Below are positions 35,040 to 54,158 of a DNA stretch of 62,000 nucleotides, piece by piece. A model generated the notes under the pieces. The model searched no databases, had not been told where the DNA came from, and saw nothing but the letters and a program-made list of their open reading frames with translations. Numbering within the stretch: position 1 is the stretch's first letter; each line of letters begins with the position of its first letter. A program made the position numbers and the translations under genes. This stretch comes from Adiantum capillus-veneris (taxonomy: Eukaryota; Streptophyta; Polypodiopsida; Polypodiales; Pteridaceae): assembly GCA_014529385.2 (NCBI GenBank), contig CM043958.1, positions 121,242,817 to 121,304,816 on the forward strand, given 5' to 3'.

Positions 35040-37860
35040 CATTTTTAAAAAAACACTAGCATGTGTAGGCGAGGCTCGAACTTAAGTTTGAGCCAAAAGA
35101 TGTTGTTTTGTACCCTTGCTAGCCACAAGGATGTCATGAGAGTAGTCTTGCAAGTTAGTGCTACATTAAATTTGAGCCTAAAAGTGAAGCTCTATGATTT
35201 TTCTAGCTAGAAGGATGTCATGAGGCTAGGCATGCACCCTAGTGCTACATTAGCATATGGAGAGGAAGCTCAAACTTAAGTTTGAGCCTAAAAGTGAATT
35301 TTTATTCACTGATGCACTTGAGGCTCGAACTTAAGATCGAGCCTAAAGGTGCTATTCTATGCCCTTGATAGCCACAAATATGTCATCAAGCTAGCCTTCC
35401 ATGCTAGTGCTACACTCAAATATGCAAGTGGGGATCAAACTTAAGTTTGAGCCTCTTGTCATTGGTAACCAAAAGGATGCCATGAGGCTAGACTTAAGTT
35501 CAATCCTAAGTGTTTTTCTATTCTTGCATGAATCCTAAAAGGACTTGGTGAATCTAGATTTTCATAATAGTGCTATACTAACATATCTAGGTGAGGCTCG
35601 AACTTAAGCTCGAGCCTCTTGCCTCTGGTAGCCACAAGGATGTCCCTCGGCTAGCCTTACATCCTAGTGCTACAATAGCATATGAAAATAAGGCTAGCCA
35701 CAAGGATGTCATGAGGCAAGCCTTGCATCCTAGTGCTAAAGAATATGCACTTGAGGCTCGAACTTAAGATCGAGCCTCATGCCTCTGGTATACTAACATA
35801 TCTATACTAACATTTCATGATAGTGCTATACTAACATATCTAGGTGAGGCTCGAACTTAAGCTCGAGCCTCTTGCCTCTGGTAGCCACAAGGATGTCCCT
35901 CGGCTAGCCTTACACCCTAGTGCTACAATAGCATATGCAAATAAGGCTAGCCACAAGGATGTCATGAGGCAAGCCTTGCATCCTAGTGCTAAAGAATATG
36001 CACTTGAGGCTTGAACTTAAGATCGATCCTAAAGGTGTTCTTCTATGCCCTTGGTAGCAACAAGCCCTACATGCTGGTGCTACTCTAGTATATGCAAGTG
36101 AGGATCGTTTGAGGCTACTGGCATTGGTAGCCACACAGATGTCATGAGGCTAACCTTACACCCTAGTGCTAAAGTAACATATACAGTTGATGCTCAAACT
36201 TAAGTTCAAGGCAGACTTGCTATATTAGCATATGTAGGCAAAGTTCGAACTTAAGCTCGATCCTCTTTTCCTAAGTAGCCACAAGGATGTCATTATGCCA
36301 TACTTGCTACAATAGCATATGTAGGCAAGGTTCGAACTTAAATTTGAGCCGCTTTCCCTAAGTAGACACAAGGATGACATTAAGTTAGACTTGCTATGTT
36401 AGCATAATTAGGCAAGGTTCAAACTTAAGTTTGAGCCTCTTTCCCTAAGTAGCCACAAGTATGTCATTAAGATAGCCTACAATAGCATATGCAGGCAAGG
36501 TTCGAACTTAAATTTTAGCCGCTTTCCCTAAGTATTCACAAGGATGTCATTAGGTTAGACTTGCTATACTAGCATATGTAGGCGAGGTTCGAACTTAAGT
36601 TCAAGCCTCTTTCCCTAAGTAGACACAAGGATATCCCTCGGCTAGCCTTACACATTGGTGCTACAATATCATATGCAATTGAGGCTAAAACTTAAGTTTG
36701 AACCTAAAGGTGTTGTTATGTTCCCTTGGTATCCACAAGGATGTCATGAAGCTAGACTTTCATGCTAGTGCTATACTAGCATATGTAGGCAAGGCTCAAA
36801 CTTAAGTTCGAGCCTCTTGCCCTTAGTAGACACAAGGATGTCATGAGGAAAGCCTTGCATCCTAGTGCTATAGTAGCATATGAAAATGAGGCTTGAACTT
36901 AAGGTGCTATTCTATACCCGTGGTAGCCACAAGGATGGCATTAGGCTTGCATTCTAGTGCTACACTAGCCCATGCAAGTGAGGATCAAACTTAAGTTCGA
37001 GCCTCTTGGAATTAGTATCTCTAAAGGATGAGTCTAGACATACTCCCTAGTGCTACAGTAGCTTATACAATTGAGGCTCGAACTTAAGCTCGAGCCTCAA
37101 AGTGTTTTTCTTTTCCTTTGGTATCCACATGGATGTCATGAAGCTATACATGCATCGTAGTGCTATACTGACATTTGTAGGCAAGGTCTACACTTAAGTG
37201 CAAGCTTTTTCCCATTGTTTGCCACAAGGATGCTATTCTATGACCTTAGTAGCTATAAGGATTTCACAAGGCTAACCTTTCCTCCTAGCGCTACAGTATG
37301 AAATACTCAAACTTTAGCTTGAGTCTAAAGATATTTTTCCATGCCCTTGATAGCCACAAGGATGTCGTGAGGCTGTGCCCTTGCATAGTAGGGCTACACA
37401 GCAAGCAAGGCTCTTTCCATTGGTAGCTACAAGGATGTTAGGAGGCAAGCCTTGCATCCTAGTTCTAAAGAATATGCACTTAAGGCTCAAACTTAAGATC
37501 GAGCCTAAAGGTGTTCTTCTATGCCCCGTGTAGCAACAAGCCCTACATGATGGTGCTACTCTACTATATGCAAGTGAGGATCGAACTTAAGTTTGAGCCT
37601 ACTGGCATTGGTAGCCACACAGATGTCATGAGGCTAACCGTACACCCTAGTACTAAAGTAACATATACAGTTGAGGCTCAAACTTAAGTTCAAGGCAGAC
37701 TTGCTATATTAGCATATGTAGGCAAGGTTCGAACTTAAGCTCGAGCCTCATTCCCTAAGTAGCCACAAGGATGCCATTAAGCCAGACTTGCTACAATAGC
37801 ATATGTAGGCGAGGTTCGAACTTAAATTTGAGCCGCTTTCCCTAGAGTAGTTAAGTCTCA
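35040..37860 (+). repeat. Minisatellite array with palindromic CTTAAG unit
   Basis: More than twenty units, spaced about 100-140 bp, each carry a near-perfect 26-bp palindrome with arms GAGGCTCGA and TCGAGCCTC around AACTTAAGCT (for example 35593-35618, 24 of 26 positions symmetric). Between palindromes lie GTAGCCACAAGGATGTCATG and CCTAGTGCTACACTAGCATA. Higher-order duplication is visible (35568-35790 repeats at 35822-36040 and partly at 37440). The array fills most of the space between gene 2 and the DUF8039/DDE gene. Confidence 0.9.
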
Positions 37861-38280
37861 AGCACTTGCATGAGGCAACGCTATCATGCTAAAATATCCA
37901 CAATAAGCTCATGAGGTCACACTAGAGTGGAATATGCTAGGGCTTTGAGAGCATTAGAAGGTGAGGTTTAAGCTATATCAGCTCATTGTTCTAGTTTCTC
38001 AACAAGGAAACAAGGCACCAAAAACGAGCTAAATATCAAAACCAAAGAATCTACGTCAAGTGGAAATGTCACACTCAATACCCAACCAAGTGTTGGTATC
38101 TATCTTTTTCTTTAAGTAGATTAATTACTTAATTATAGTTTAAAAAAAGTTAATTAAAGTACTTATTGATTAAGTACTCTAATTAAAGAATAGCCACTTA
38201 CTTTCAATTTATAGAGCGTGATTTTAGACGTAGTTGTAGTTTGATTAACTTAATGATAGAGTTTAAAAGGTGTATCAAGG
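37861..38280. other. AT-rich spacer
   Basis: No exon or clear repeat unit is visible between the palindromic array and the next minisatellite. Confidence 0.4.
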
Positions 38281-38670
38281 AGATGCTAGCAAACAATAAT
38301 GAGTATAAGTAGTCATTAGAAGTAGATTAAATAGAGATTAGAAACTAATAGAATGATATTGAAGACTGAACTTTTGAGATGCAGGTTTAGGAGAGATTAA
38401 GAGGAAGGGAGGGAGTGATTAAGAGGAGGCAAGGGAGAGTACATAGAGAGATTAGAAGAGATTAGGGAGTGATTAAGAGGAGACAAGGGAGATTACATAG
38501 AGAGATTATAAGAGATTAGGGAGTGATTAAGAGGAGGCAAAGGAGATTACATAGAGAGATTAAAAGAGATTAGGGAGTGATTAAGAGGAGGCAAGGGAGA
38601 TTACATAGAGAGATTAGGGAGTGATTAAGAGGAGCTGATGGTAATTACACAGAAAGATTAGAAGAAGATA

Positions 38671-38707
<37 letters not shown>

Positions 38708-39170
38708 AGAGAGAGAGAGAGAGAGACAAAGAAGTGCAACTCGATAAGCCTTTCGAATTTGAAATTCAAATTTCAAATCTAAACTGCACTTAGATCTTCA
38801 CCTGTAATCAAAAAGAGAAAGATATGCACACACACACACACACACAGAGTTAATGTAGAGCGTTTTGGGACTGCAAATAGAATCATAGAGGAGAGGGAGA
38901 TGGGAAAGTAAAGAGCCATACCTGTCACGTCGTCGTCAGTTTTTTCACTGTCTGCACAAAAACCGAAACCCTGTTTTAATGTAGAAGAGAGAGAGGCAGA
39001 GAGAGAGAGAGAGATAGAGAATTAATCTAGAGTTGTGAAAAAGAGCCTTGTGGGGCCGTGAGCAGATTCGCAGAGGGCAAGGAGATGCGGGAGTAAAGAA
39101 TCTCACCTATCGCGCCGTCGTCGAATTCGTCATAGTCTGTAGAAAAATCCAAACCTATTATAATATAGAA
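38280..39170 (+). repeat. GA-rich minisatellite, SSRs and a 165-bp tandem duplication
   Basis: A unit of about 65-68 bp (GATTAGGGAGTGATTAAGAG followed by GCAAGGGAGATTACATAGAG) is repeated about five times at 38385-38640. (CA)n and (GA)n tracts follow at 38674-38725 and 38828-38847. Two copies of a segment of about 165 bp (starting TTAATGTAGAG and TTAATCTAGAG, both with CGTCGTC) lie at about 38850-39160. Confidence 0.8.
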
Positions 39171-39820
39171 GGTTTTAAAAGCATTAAAAAGCCTTTAATA
39201 GCTTTTCCCACCAACCCTACCAAGGTTATATTAGCAAACTCACATGCGTGGACCAAAACTAATGGTTTTCATGATGGTTAAAAGAAGTGAAAAAAAAACT
39301 TTTCACGAAAATCAGCATAACTTTCACATATGGAGTCCGATTGCAAAACTTTTTTTATGAGCCTGTAGCTTGAGAGCGGCTCTACGCTTTTCTGAACAAA
39401 CCCTATTCATAAAACTTTTATGAACAATTTTAAAAAATACGATGTTTAAGGGGTCAAAAAATTCGACGAAGTTAGGGGTGTCTAGAACTAGTTTTTTGAG
39501 AGTTTTGGGAAAATAATACTCGCAAGTTGGACATAGTTTTGACTTCCCTTGGCTAAAACCTCTTAGGATCAATGAGTGAGGGACCCACCTCCACCAACCC
39601 TCTTCCTTAACCGATTTCATTGCACCTTTTTGCATGTAAAATTGTCCTACTACAACACGTAAAACACCAGGACTATAATCACCAAGAATCGATTTACACA
39701 TAAACAACTGAGAAAAAAACCTCATTGTATTTTGAATGTCCATCAACGCTCAATTTTCATAGCATAATCTCCAAGGCCACCTATACTCGAACTAATGTCC
39801 TATCCTAAAAGAAAACTATA
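39171..39820. other. Unrecognised stretch, possibly old LTR sequence
   Basis: A minus-strand frame of 140 codons is open at 39324-39746, but it shows no motif I know. The phrase CATAACTTTCACATATGGAG is of a type common in untranslated parts of plant gypsy elements, so I regard the frame as fortuitous. Confidence 0.3.
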
Positions 39821-39824
39821 TGAC

Positions 39825-40800
39825 TAACTAGGCTCGAACTTAAGTTTGAGCCACTCATGCAACTACTTTGAAGCCTCACCTTCTTGTAAGCTCCGACTCT
39901 TTTGATAGGTCATTCAAGGAAACTTGGGTTTGATGTAAAGCTCATCATTACCTTGGCTCCACCTTACAACTCTTTAAATGTATAATATAGCTTGAACTTC
40001 AATTTGAGTCTCCTTCCAAATTCAAGGCTACTTCAACATAGCTTGGGTTTTTTCTCACACCTGTTGTTGCTCGTAGATTTCTAACACTTGAATGTGCATC
40101 TATGCTCAAACTTGAGTTTGAGCCTTCTACCAAATTCCATGGGTGCCTCCATGTAACTTGGGCTACATCTTGCAACCCGTGTGACAAGTATAGATTTCTA
40201 ACACTTGGATGTACATTTAGGCTCAAACTTGAGATCGAGCCACCAACAAAATTCCATGCTTGCCTCTATGAAACTTTGGCTTTGTGAAACTCTTTTTATC
40301 TAAGTATTTATAGCACTTAGATGTACATCTAGGATCAAACTTGAGCTTAAGCCTCCTACCGTCATGCGTGGGTTGACTTATAGCTTGAGATCCATCTTGC
40401 AACTATTTTAAGCTAAAGATTTCTAGCACTTAGACCTACATTTAGGCTCCATCTATGCTCCGGCATTGTAACTTAGGCACCATATTGGACCTATTTTTAG
40501 CTTTAGATTTCTAGCACTTAGATGTACATTTAGGCTCAAACTTGAGCTCGAGCCTCCTACCATCCCCAATGGGTTGATTCGGTATAACTCGAGATCCATC
40601 TTGTAACTCTTGTGAGCTATATATTTCTAGCACTTGGATGTGCATAAAGGCTCCATCCTCTTATCAAATTCCATGGGTGCCTCTGCAACGTAACATAGTC
40701 CCTATCTTGCAACTCTTGTCATCTTTATATTTCTAGCACTTGGATGTACATACAGGCTCAAACTTGAGCTCGAGCCTCCTACCATCCTCCATGGATTGAC
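39825..40800 (+). repeat. Second minisatellite related to the CTTAAG array
   Basis: Units of about 120-130 bp contain GGCTCAAACTTGAGCTCGAG and TTTCTAGCACTTAGATGTAC. The inner dyad is shifted relative to the main array, but the outer GGCTC/GAGCC arms are the same. The array ends about 140 bp before the first exon recognised for the DUF8039-like gene. Confidence 0.8.
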
Positions 40801-40940
40801 TCAGTGTAGATTTTCTTAATTGAATGGGATGCAAGATTTTGCCAAAATTGTGAGTGTATCTTGGGAATGCATTAAATTTTGAGTTATATGTTCAGACATA
40901 CAATTTTACTGATATCTCTTGATTTTCTCAAAAATTGCAG

Positions 40941-41783
40941 GGTCCAAAACAAGGTGATTTAGTGTTTCTTGTTGATGGTTCCACAAGGAAAGCTCGTGGG
41001 GTTATTCATTCCACTGATGCATCTCAACGTTGTGGTTTTGAATTGATTGGCACAACATGTGTGGCAATACATGTACTAGAAAGTTTTGATGACACCTTCT
41101 TGATTCCATTCGTCACAATGGATGCAAGAACCATGTCTCAAGCAGTTGGAAGCATCATCAAATGGCCATTGCATAGTATTGTTATGGACAGAGGAAAATC
41201 TCACACAATAGATGAGGATTTTCTTGTTGGTCAAGAAGATGGCTTGATAGATAGAGCGAGTTGGAAAGAGAAAAGAGTCATCCTTTGGGCTGACAATAGA
41301 TCTACAAAACTTGGTAATGGAGTGGTATTGCTGGTCCACCCATATGAGGCTATAAACTATACTGAACTAGGTGAGAGTAGCTTGGGTGTCATTGTGGAAG
41401 GGTCGATGCATCCACATCAAAGTGATATTTCAAGTTTGAATTTGGTAAGATGGCCTATTAGGAAGCTCACATTTGAGAATGGTGAGCCCTTGATCAAAGA
41501 CACTGGATCCTCTTCTGCCATTGAGGGTATTCAAGATTTCCTCATGGAAGATTCCGTTGACAGCTTATATGCTTCCAGTGATGACTATGAGGATGATGGC
41601 ATACATTACAACACTAAAACTAGTTTTGAAGAAGGTACCACCAGTACACAACTAGGTCTTCTTCTTCATACTCAAAATGATAGAGAGCGGGATGCCATTG
41701 CCGGTGACTATGATATAAGAGATGGGACAGGTAAGAAAAGGAGTTATGTACATAAAGTTAGGCCTAGAAAAAAAAAAAGGTAA
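40941..41783 (+). pseudogene. DUF8039-like region of a plant DNA-transposon protein
   Basis: The frame follows a good splice acceptor (CTCAAAAATTGCAG at 40927-40940), so an upstream exon probably exists. RKARGVIHSTDASQRCGFEL, ESFDDTFLIPF and QAVGSIIKWPLHSI match the plan of DUF8039, a domain seen in En/Spm-type and related plant transposon proteins. A second, similar block follows (YTELGESSLGVIVEG, LVRWPIRKLTFEN), suggesting a tandem domain. The C-terminus is basic (RPRKKKR) and ends in a run of eleven A at 41768-41778. Adding one A would put it in frame with the transposase frame downstream, giving a single protein of 1144 codons. Alternatively the two are separate ORFs or are joined by splicing. 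Confidence 0.55.
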
Positions 41784-44371
41784 TGCTCATGCTTTCAACA
41801 AACAATGTGATGCTACAAACATTCACAAAGTTGCAACAATTGATTGTTGTGAGATGCGATGCTGCCAGATTGGAAACAGATCCAAAAATCATGCAAGCGA
41901 GGACAGACTTTTGGGGACAAAGCTACACTAGTCGATGCACATTTGTATTGGATTGTATGAGCATGGCTCATAGAAAAGATCAAGAAGAGGAATGCTTTGA
42001 GTTTACTTTTGATGGAAAGAAGGTATGTAGTAAAGCATGGTATGTAATGCATGGAATAGGAAAGTCAACATTTTACAGGCTGCGTAAAAAATTCTTGGAT
42101 GGAGCATGCAATGGCAATCATGGAAACACTGGAATAATAAGGAAGAGCTTGACACATGTTGAGATGGCAAAAGCACTCATACAAGGCTTCATAGATAATA
42201 ATGCAGATCAAATGCCACATAAGTCAAGGACAACCATGCATGGCACTCGGGAAACTCAACGTGTTCTACCAACGATGTACAAACAAGTGGACATTTTGCG
42301 GGAAGTAAACGACACACTTGTCACAATGGAATACAAAACGTTGTCATAGCCAACATTCTCAAGGTTGTGGAACACAGTCTTCAAGACAGTCACTTTATCA
42401 AAATCAAGCACATTCTCTAAATGTGACATTTGCAGATCCATAAAGGTCAAGCTGGAGTCTACCAAAAATCAGGTGGAGCGTGCTAGATACATGGCACAGA
42501 GGAGATCACACATGTTGCAACAAATGAGCTGTAGAAATCTGTACTATGCTTGGAGGAGCTCTTTAGAAATGAATCCAACCAAGTTCTTGTGCATTATACA
42601 TGACAAGATGGACTAGAGTAAGACTGCTATACCACAAATTAAACCAGTTCCAAAATCTCTCAATGGAGTTGAGAGGCTTCCAGTATCCTTGACAGGAATG
42701 CTCACTCATGGACATGGACAAACAGCTTATGGTCACTTTGCATTGGGATTATGGCCGAGTGATCCCAACTTCACAATTGCATCTCTCTCAAAATATCTAA
42801 GAAACTTAGAAAGAAGAGATAAACATATGTTTGGTGACTTGAGCTTAGAAAACTCAAGTGTAGAACCACGAACAAATCTTTTTTATTGTGTTTTGTCTAC
42901 AGCTTCTCTCTATCACCATATGAAAGTGCTTAAGGAGAAAAACCAGTACTACAAGGAACAGAGTGCTCAGAATGAAGAGGCGGAGACTGATCTAATCACA
43001 AATGTGAATGTGGACACTGAGAATTTTTCTTCTAGACAGGGAAATGATTGTCCAAGGATGCAATCAATCTTTGGTACTAATGCACATGTACAGGAGGATG
43101 GCAATGTATTTGGGTTCAAGATGTTGCCAAGAACATTGTTGTTGCAACTTGACAATTGTGGTTCAGAAAATAAGAATCGATATGTGTTTGTATACCTATC
43201 ATTGTTGGTTGCACGAGGAGTCTTTGACACTGTACAACTTGGATTTCTTATGGTTGGTCACACTCATGAAGACATTGATGCATTGTTCAGTCGCTTTTCT
43301 GAGAAGCTTAGAAAACAAGCCATTTTTACATTTCCACATTTGATGAAGATCTTCAGTGAGTGGGTTAGCATGCATCCAGCACCTTTTCTCCTACAAAAGG
43401 TGGCAGACTTTAAAGGATTTGTAAAGGGGTTCTTACATGATGGAGCAGATAGCTTAGTGGGTCATTCAAAGGCATTGCAATTTAGGTTCTATATGAGTGA
43501 TGGAATACCTTTAATGCAATACAAAGTGCACCCTAAAAATGTGGATTGGTTACCCAAAAATGGTATAGAGTTATGGAAGAGAAATGACCAAGGAGGAGCC
43601 AAGCTTCCTGAAGGTGTTCCAAAAGTATTACCACCCTTTGAGTATGTTAAAGATAGTGAGAAAGTTATGGAAGGAATAAAGAAGTATGTTAGTTGGTGGA
43701 AAGATCACTTGCAAGAGAAAGGAGATGAAAGTGAGTATGCTAGGTGGATCAACCCAGTTCTTATGTACTGGGAGAATCTCATGCAAGCTATGCAAAACCC
43801 TGGACAAAGTGAAAACACTTTATTTGATGAATTTTGGCCAAGGAGTATGCGTGAACAAGATCATCCTCTTGAAGTTCCATTGGAAGATGGTCTAGATGAA
43901 GCACTTGACATAATAGAGGGCCACTATTGTGGTCCAATGCGCAACAAACTTGCTGAGGAGTTCAACCCAACTCTTGATGTGGCAAAGGGAGACTTTGTAC
44001 TTGTGCAACCTTGTGATGAAAATTACCCAATTTGGTTAGGAGTGGCAGCAACAGATATTGATCAGAACAATGACTCGGCAACCTATCTTCAAGTGAAGAT
44101 ACAATACTGGGCACCAATTTCAAAGAAGAAGAATGCAAGTGATGTGGAGGTTTACAAGGATTGTTGGAACAAGTATTGGAGAGAGAACATCAATGATACT
44201 CAACGTTGGGAAGACACTAGCTGCATCATTTGGGCATGGAAGCCCAAGGGTGGACGAATTCCTAAAAAAATAAAGATTCCAAAGGCAATAATCCTCAAGG
44301 CCAAAGAGAGTCAGTTGAAACTTGATGAACATGAGGCACCATCAAATATCAATGCAAATGAAGAGGAATGA
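41783..44371 (+). pseudogene. DDE-type transposase of the DUF7869-like family, two in-frame stops
   Basis: Three open segments (41783-42346, 42350-42613 and 42617-44371) share one frame and are separated only by TAG at 42347-42349 and 42614-42616. The protein has FTFDGKKVCSKAWYVMHG, a zinc-binding SKCDICRSIK, then IIHDKMD, PVSLTGMLTHGHGQTAYGHF, LLLQLDNCGSENKNR and FLMVGHTHEDIDALFSRFS. The Asp of HDKMD, the Asp of LDNC and the HED or D of GHTHEDID are plausible acidic catalytic residues of an RNase H-like transposase. A C-terminal block (GDFVLVQPCDENYPIWLGVA) resembles a chromatin-reader or SH3-like fold and ends in basic segments. Both TAGs could come from CAG. It is divergent from the second ParB-methyltransferase-like gene, with the palindromic array between. 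Confidence 0.7.
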
Positions 44372-44611
44372 TCGCTTAGCATTCGCCTTTCAACTTTGTA
44401 ATCTTCTAGCAATGGGTCCAATTAGTCCACCCATAGCTATGGTCATTATCAACATTGATAATGGCATCCCACCTTTGTAATCTTCAAGAAATCTTATTCA
44501 ATATGAATGGTGTTTTTTTTCACATTAGTCACCCAAGTTTTTCTTGCAACTTACATTTTAATTGTTTTATCAAATGAAGCATGTGTGGGAAGAAAATTTT
44601 CGGTGCATGAG

Positions 44612-47670
<3,059 letters not shown>

Positions 47671-47858
47671 TGGGTGGACCTAGTGATCCTTACACAGGGT
47701 CCGGTGCTCTGCTAGTTATTTTGTTATAAACTTTTTGATGTTATGGTATACCCAAATTTTGTCATTGCATTAATACATGGTTGCATGTTCCATTCAGATG
47801 GAAAGATTCTCTGTTGTCATCTTCTCATGTCTCTCTGCACTCTATTTCACCCTCCACT

Positions 47859-47932
<74 letters not shown>

Positions 47933-48198
47933 GCGATGTACACATATATTCACCCTTCACAATGTTTTTTTTTTTTTTGGATACTCTTTCATTCATAACA
48001 CCCATTCAAGGGTAGCACTAGTTGCTAGGTACCTCTGGATGCAGTCCGACTCATGGCCTAAACCCCATGCTTGGTTGAGCGTTGAGGACTCCTCCCCTAT
48101 GCAAATGCTTCCGCAACTCTGATGTATATTGAAAATTGTATAAAGGTTTAAATTGTATATTTTGTGCATAGACCCCTGAGGAGGGGTATCTCTCATTT
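47671..48198 (+). repeat. LTR-like segment A with internal (CT)n
   Basis: TGGGTGGAC...CTCTCA shares its whole length with 53890-54432, including the phrases TATACCCAAATTTT, CATGGTTGCATGTTCCATT, an internal (CT)n (47864-47928) and TTCAAGGGTAGCACTAGT. It is preceded by a purine-rich tract (GCTGAAGTGGA) but is not followed by a primer binding site, as expected for a 3' LTR or a solo LTR. Confidence 0.65.
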
Positions 48199-49420
48199 AT
48201 TTTGATTTAACAACTAACTTACCCCTGTACAATCTCAAAAACCTCCATTGTTCTCTTTAACTTTATTAAGTCCCTTCCAATTTCCATTGGACCAACGTGA
48301 CCCAACTACAAAGTAATGAAACGCATTTTTGAAACCTTAACATTATAAAGATCTAAACTCACATTTTTCATTGGTTTACCTCATTGATCCTCAAGCTTTG
48401 CACAAAGGTACATGCCCTTATCAGTCCACCGTCCTTTTGGCACCTCAAGTTCAACACTTTCAATACAATATGCCCGCACCATAGTATGATTTTTGATGCC
48501 CAACCTCTATCTCTCCTGTTTATTACTAACTCCACGTTTATATATATGCCTCCTACTCAAGTGACTCAATGTTATGTTTTCAAAGTTAATCATATTAGAA
48601 GTTGTTAATCCTCGTACATTTATTTTGTCTGCAATATTTGATCCAAGCTTCTACCTTGAATTGCATTTTATTAGTGACCTTCTTTAACATGTTCAGCTAC
48701 TAATGATTCACACAAAGCTGGATAGAACATTAGGTGACAGAACACTAACTATGTTGTATCAAGTACCTTCCATATTGTATCAAATACTAAGGTACATTCC
48801 TTGTACCCTTATACAAACTAACGTACCCTTTTATAGTATTTTATGGCTCGCTCTCCTACTACATAGCGCAAAACTCCGTGGCACACCACCTAATCACATT
48901 CAAAGAGGAACACATAAGTATACAAACTCCGCTTACATTGTTTGATTTTCAATTTTCTTTTTGCGTGTATTTCAAGAGTAATTGAATTTTCTTGCCTAAG
49001 TATTTTAAAATGTATATCTAACAAGAGTATTTAAAACTTCTATAGCACAATCCCCCTGTCTTATGGTTTGATAAATGCTCAATTAATTTTCTTTCTTGTG
49101 AGTTGTTCTCTTTCCAGATGCCTCTCAAAGACATCCCATGTAGTTTTGCACCATATAAGTATACCCTTGGACAGTTTTAAAGATAGTCCTCCTCAACTTA
49201 CCTGCATTATTTTTTGAGCCATGAAATCTAACATCTCTAACATTATGACTTATACTTGCATTCCATAGCATTCTTATTGAGATCATTTCACATTCAGCTA
49301 TACAGATACTCCTAGAAACAAAAATTTGTAGCTACCTTGCTACTTACACATACTCCAATTTGGTATCACACAAGTAGTAATTTTTTTGTTTTTTTATGCC
49401 TTACTTGGTCCATTCGTCAC
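48199..49420. other. AT-rich stretch, nothing recognised
   Basis: No coding frame with a known motif and no clear repeat unit. Confidence 0.4.
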
Positions 49421-49424
49421 GTAC

Positions 49425-49670
49425 ACAGATTTGCCAATTTAGGCGGTGTATAAAAGCTCATTGTTGGGATAGATTCGTTGATTTAGCCAACACCAACTTT
49501 GCATACAAATATGTCGGTTTCGGTAGTACGAGTGCAGATTTGCTGATTTGGGCAGCACAAAAAACCAAATGCAGATATGCCAATTAAGGTAGCATTAGTG
49601 CAAATTTGCCGATTTAGGTAGCATATCTTATTGGTGTAGATTCGTCGATTTAGGCAACATCGATCACAGA
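49425..49670 (+). repeat. Degenerate minisatellite
   Basis: Variants of GCAGATTTGCCGATTTAGG followed by TAGCA recur about six times within 245 bp at irregular spacing of about 35-50 bp. Confidence 0.75.
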
Positions 49671-53889
<4,219 letters not shown>

Positions 53890-54076
53890 TGGGTGGACAG
53901 ATGGATCCCTACACAGGGTCCCGTTCTTCTAGTAGTCATTTATATTTTTGAAGTTATGATATACCCAAATTTTTGTACTTGCATTAATTCATGGTTGCAT
54001 GTTTCATTTAGATGGGCATTTAAAGATTCTCTTTTGCCATTTTGTTGTATCTCTATGCACTCTATTTGACCCTCCA

Positions 54077-54158
<82 letters not shown>

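Noticed and set aside
35040-37860. CRISPR-like array of palindromic repeats
   Set aside because: Units are degenerate and spacers are themselves repeated; there are no cas genes and the context is a plant nuclear genome. It is a minisatellite.
39324-39746. 140-codon minus-strand frame
   Set aside because: No recognisable motif, surrounded by repeats, and the DNA resembles untranslated retroelement sequence.
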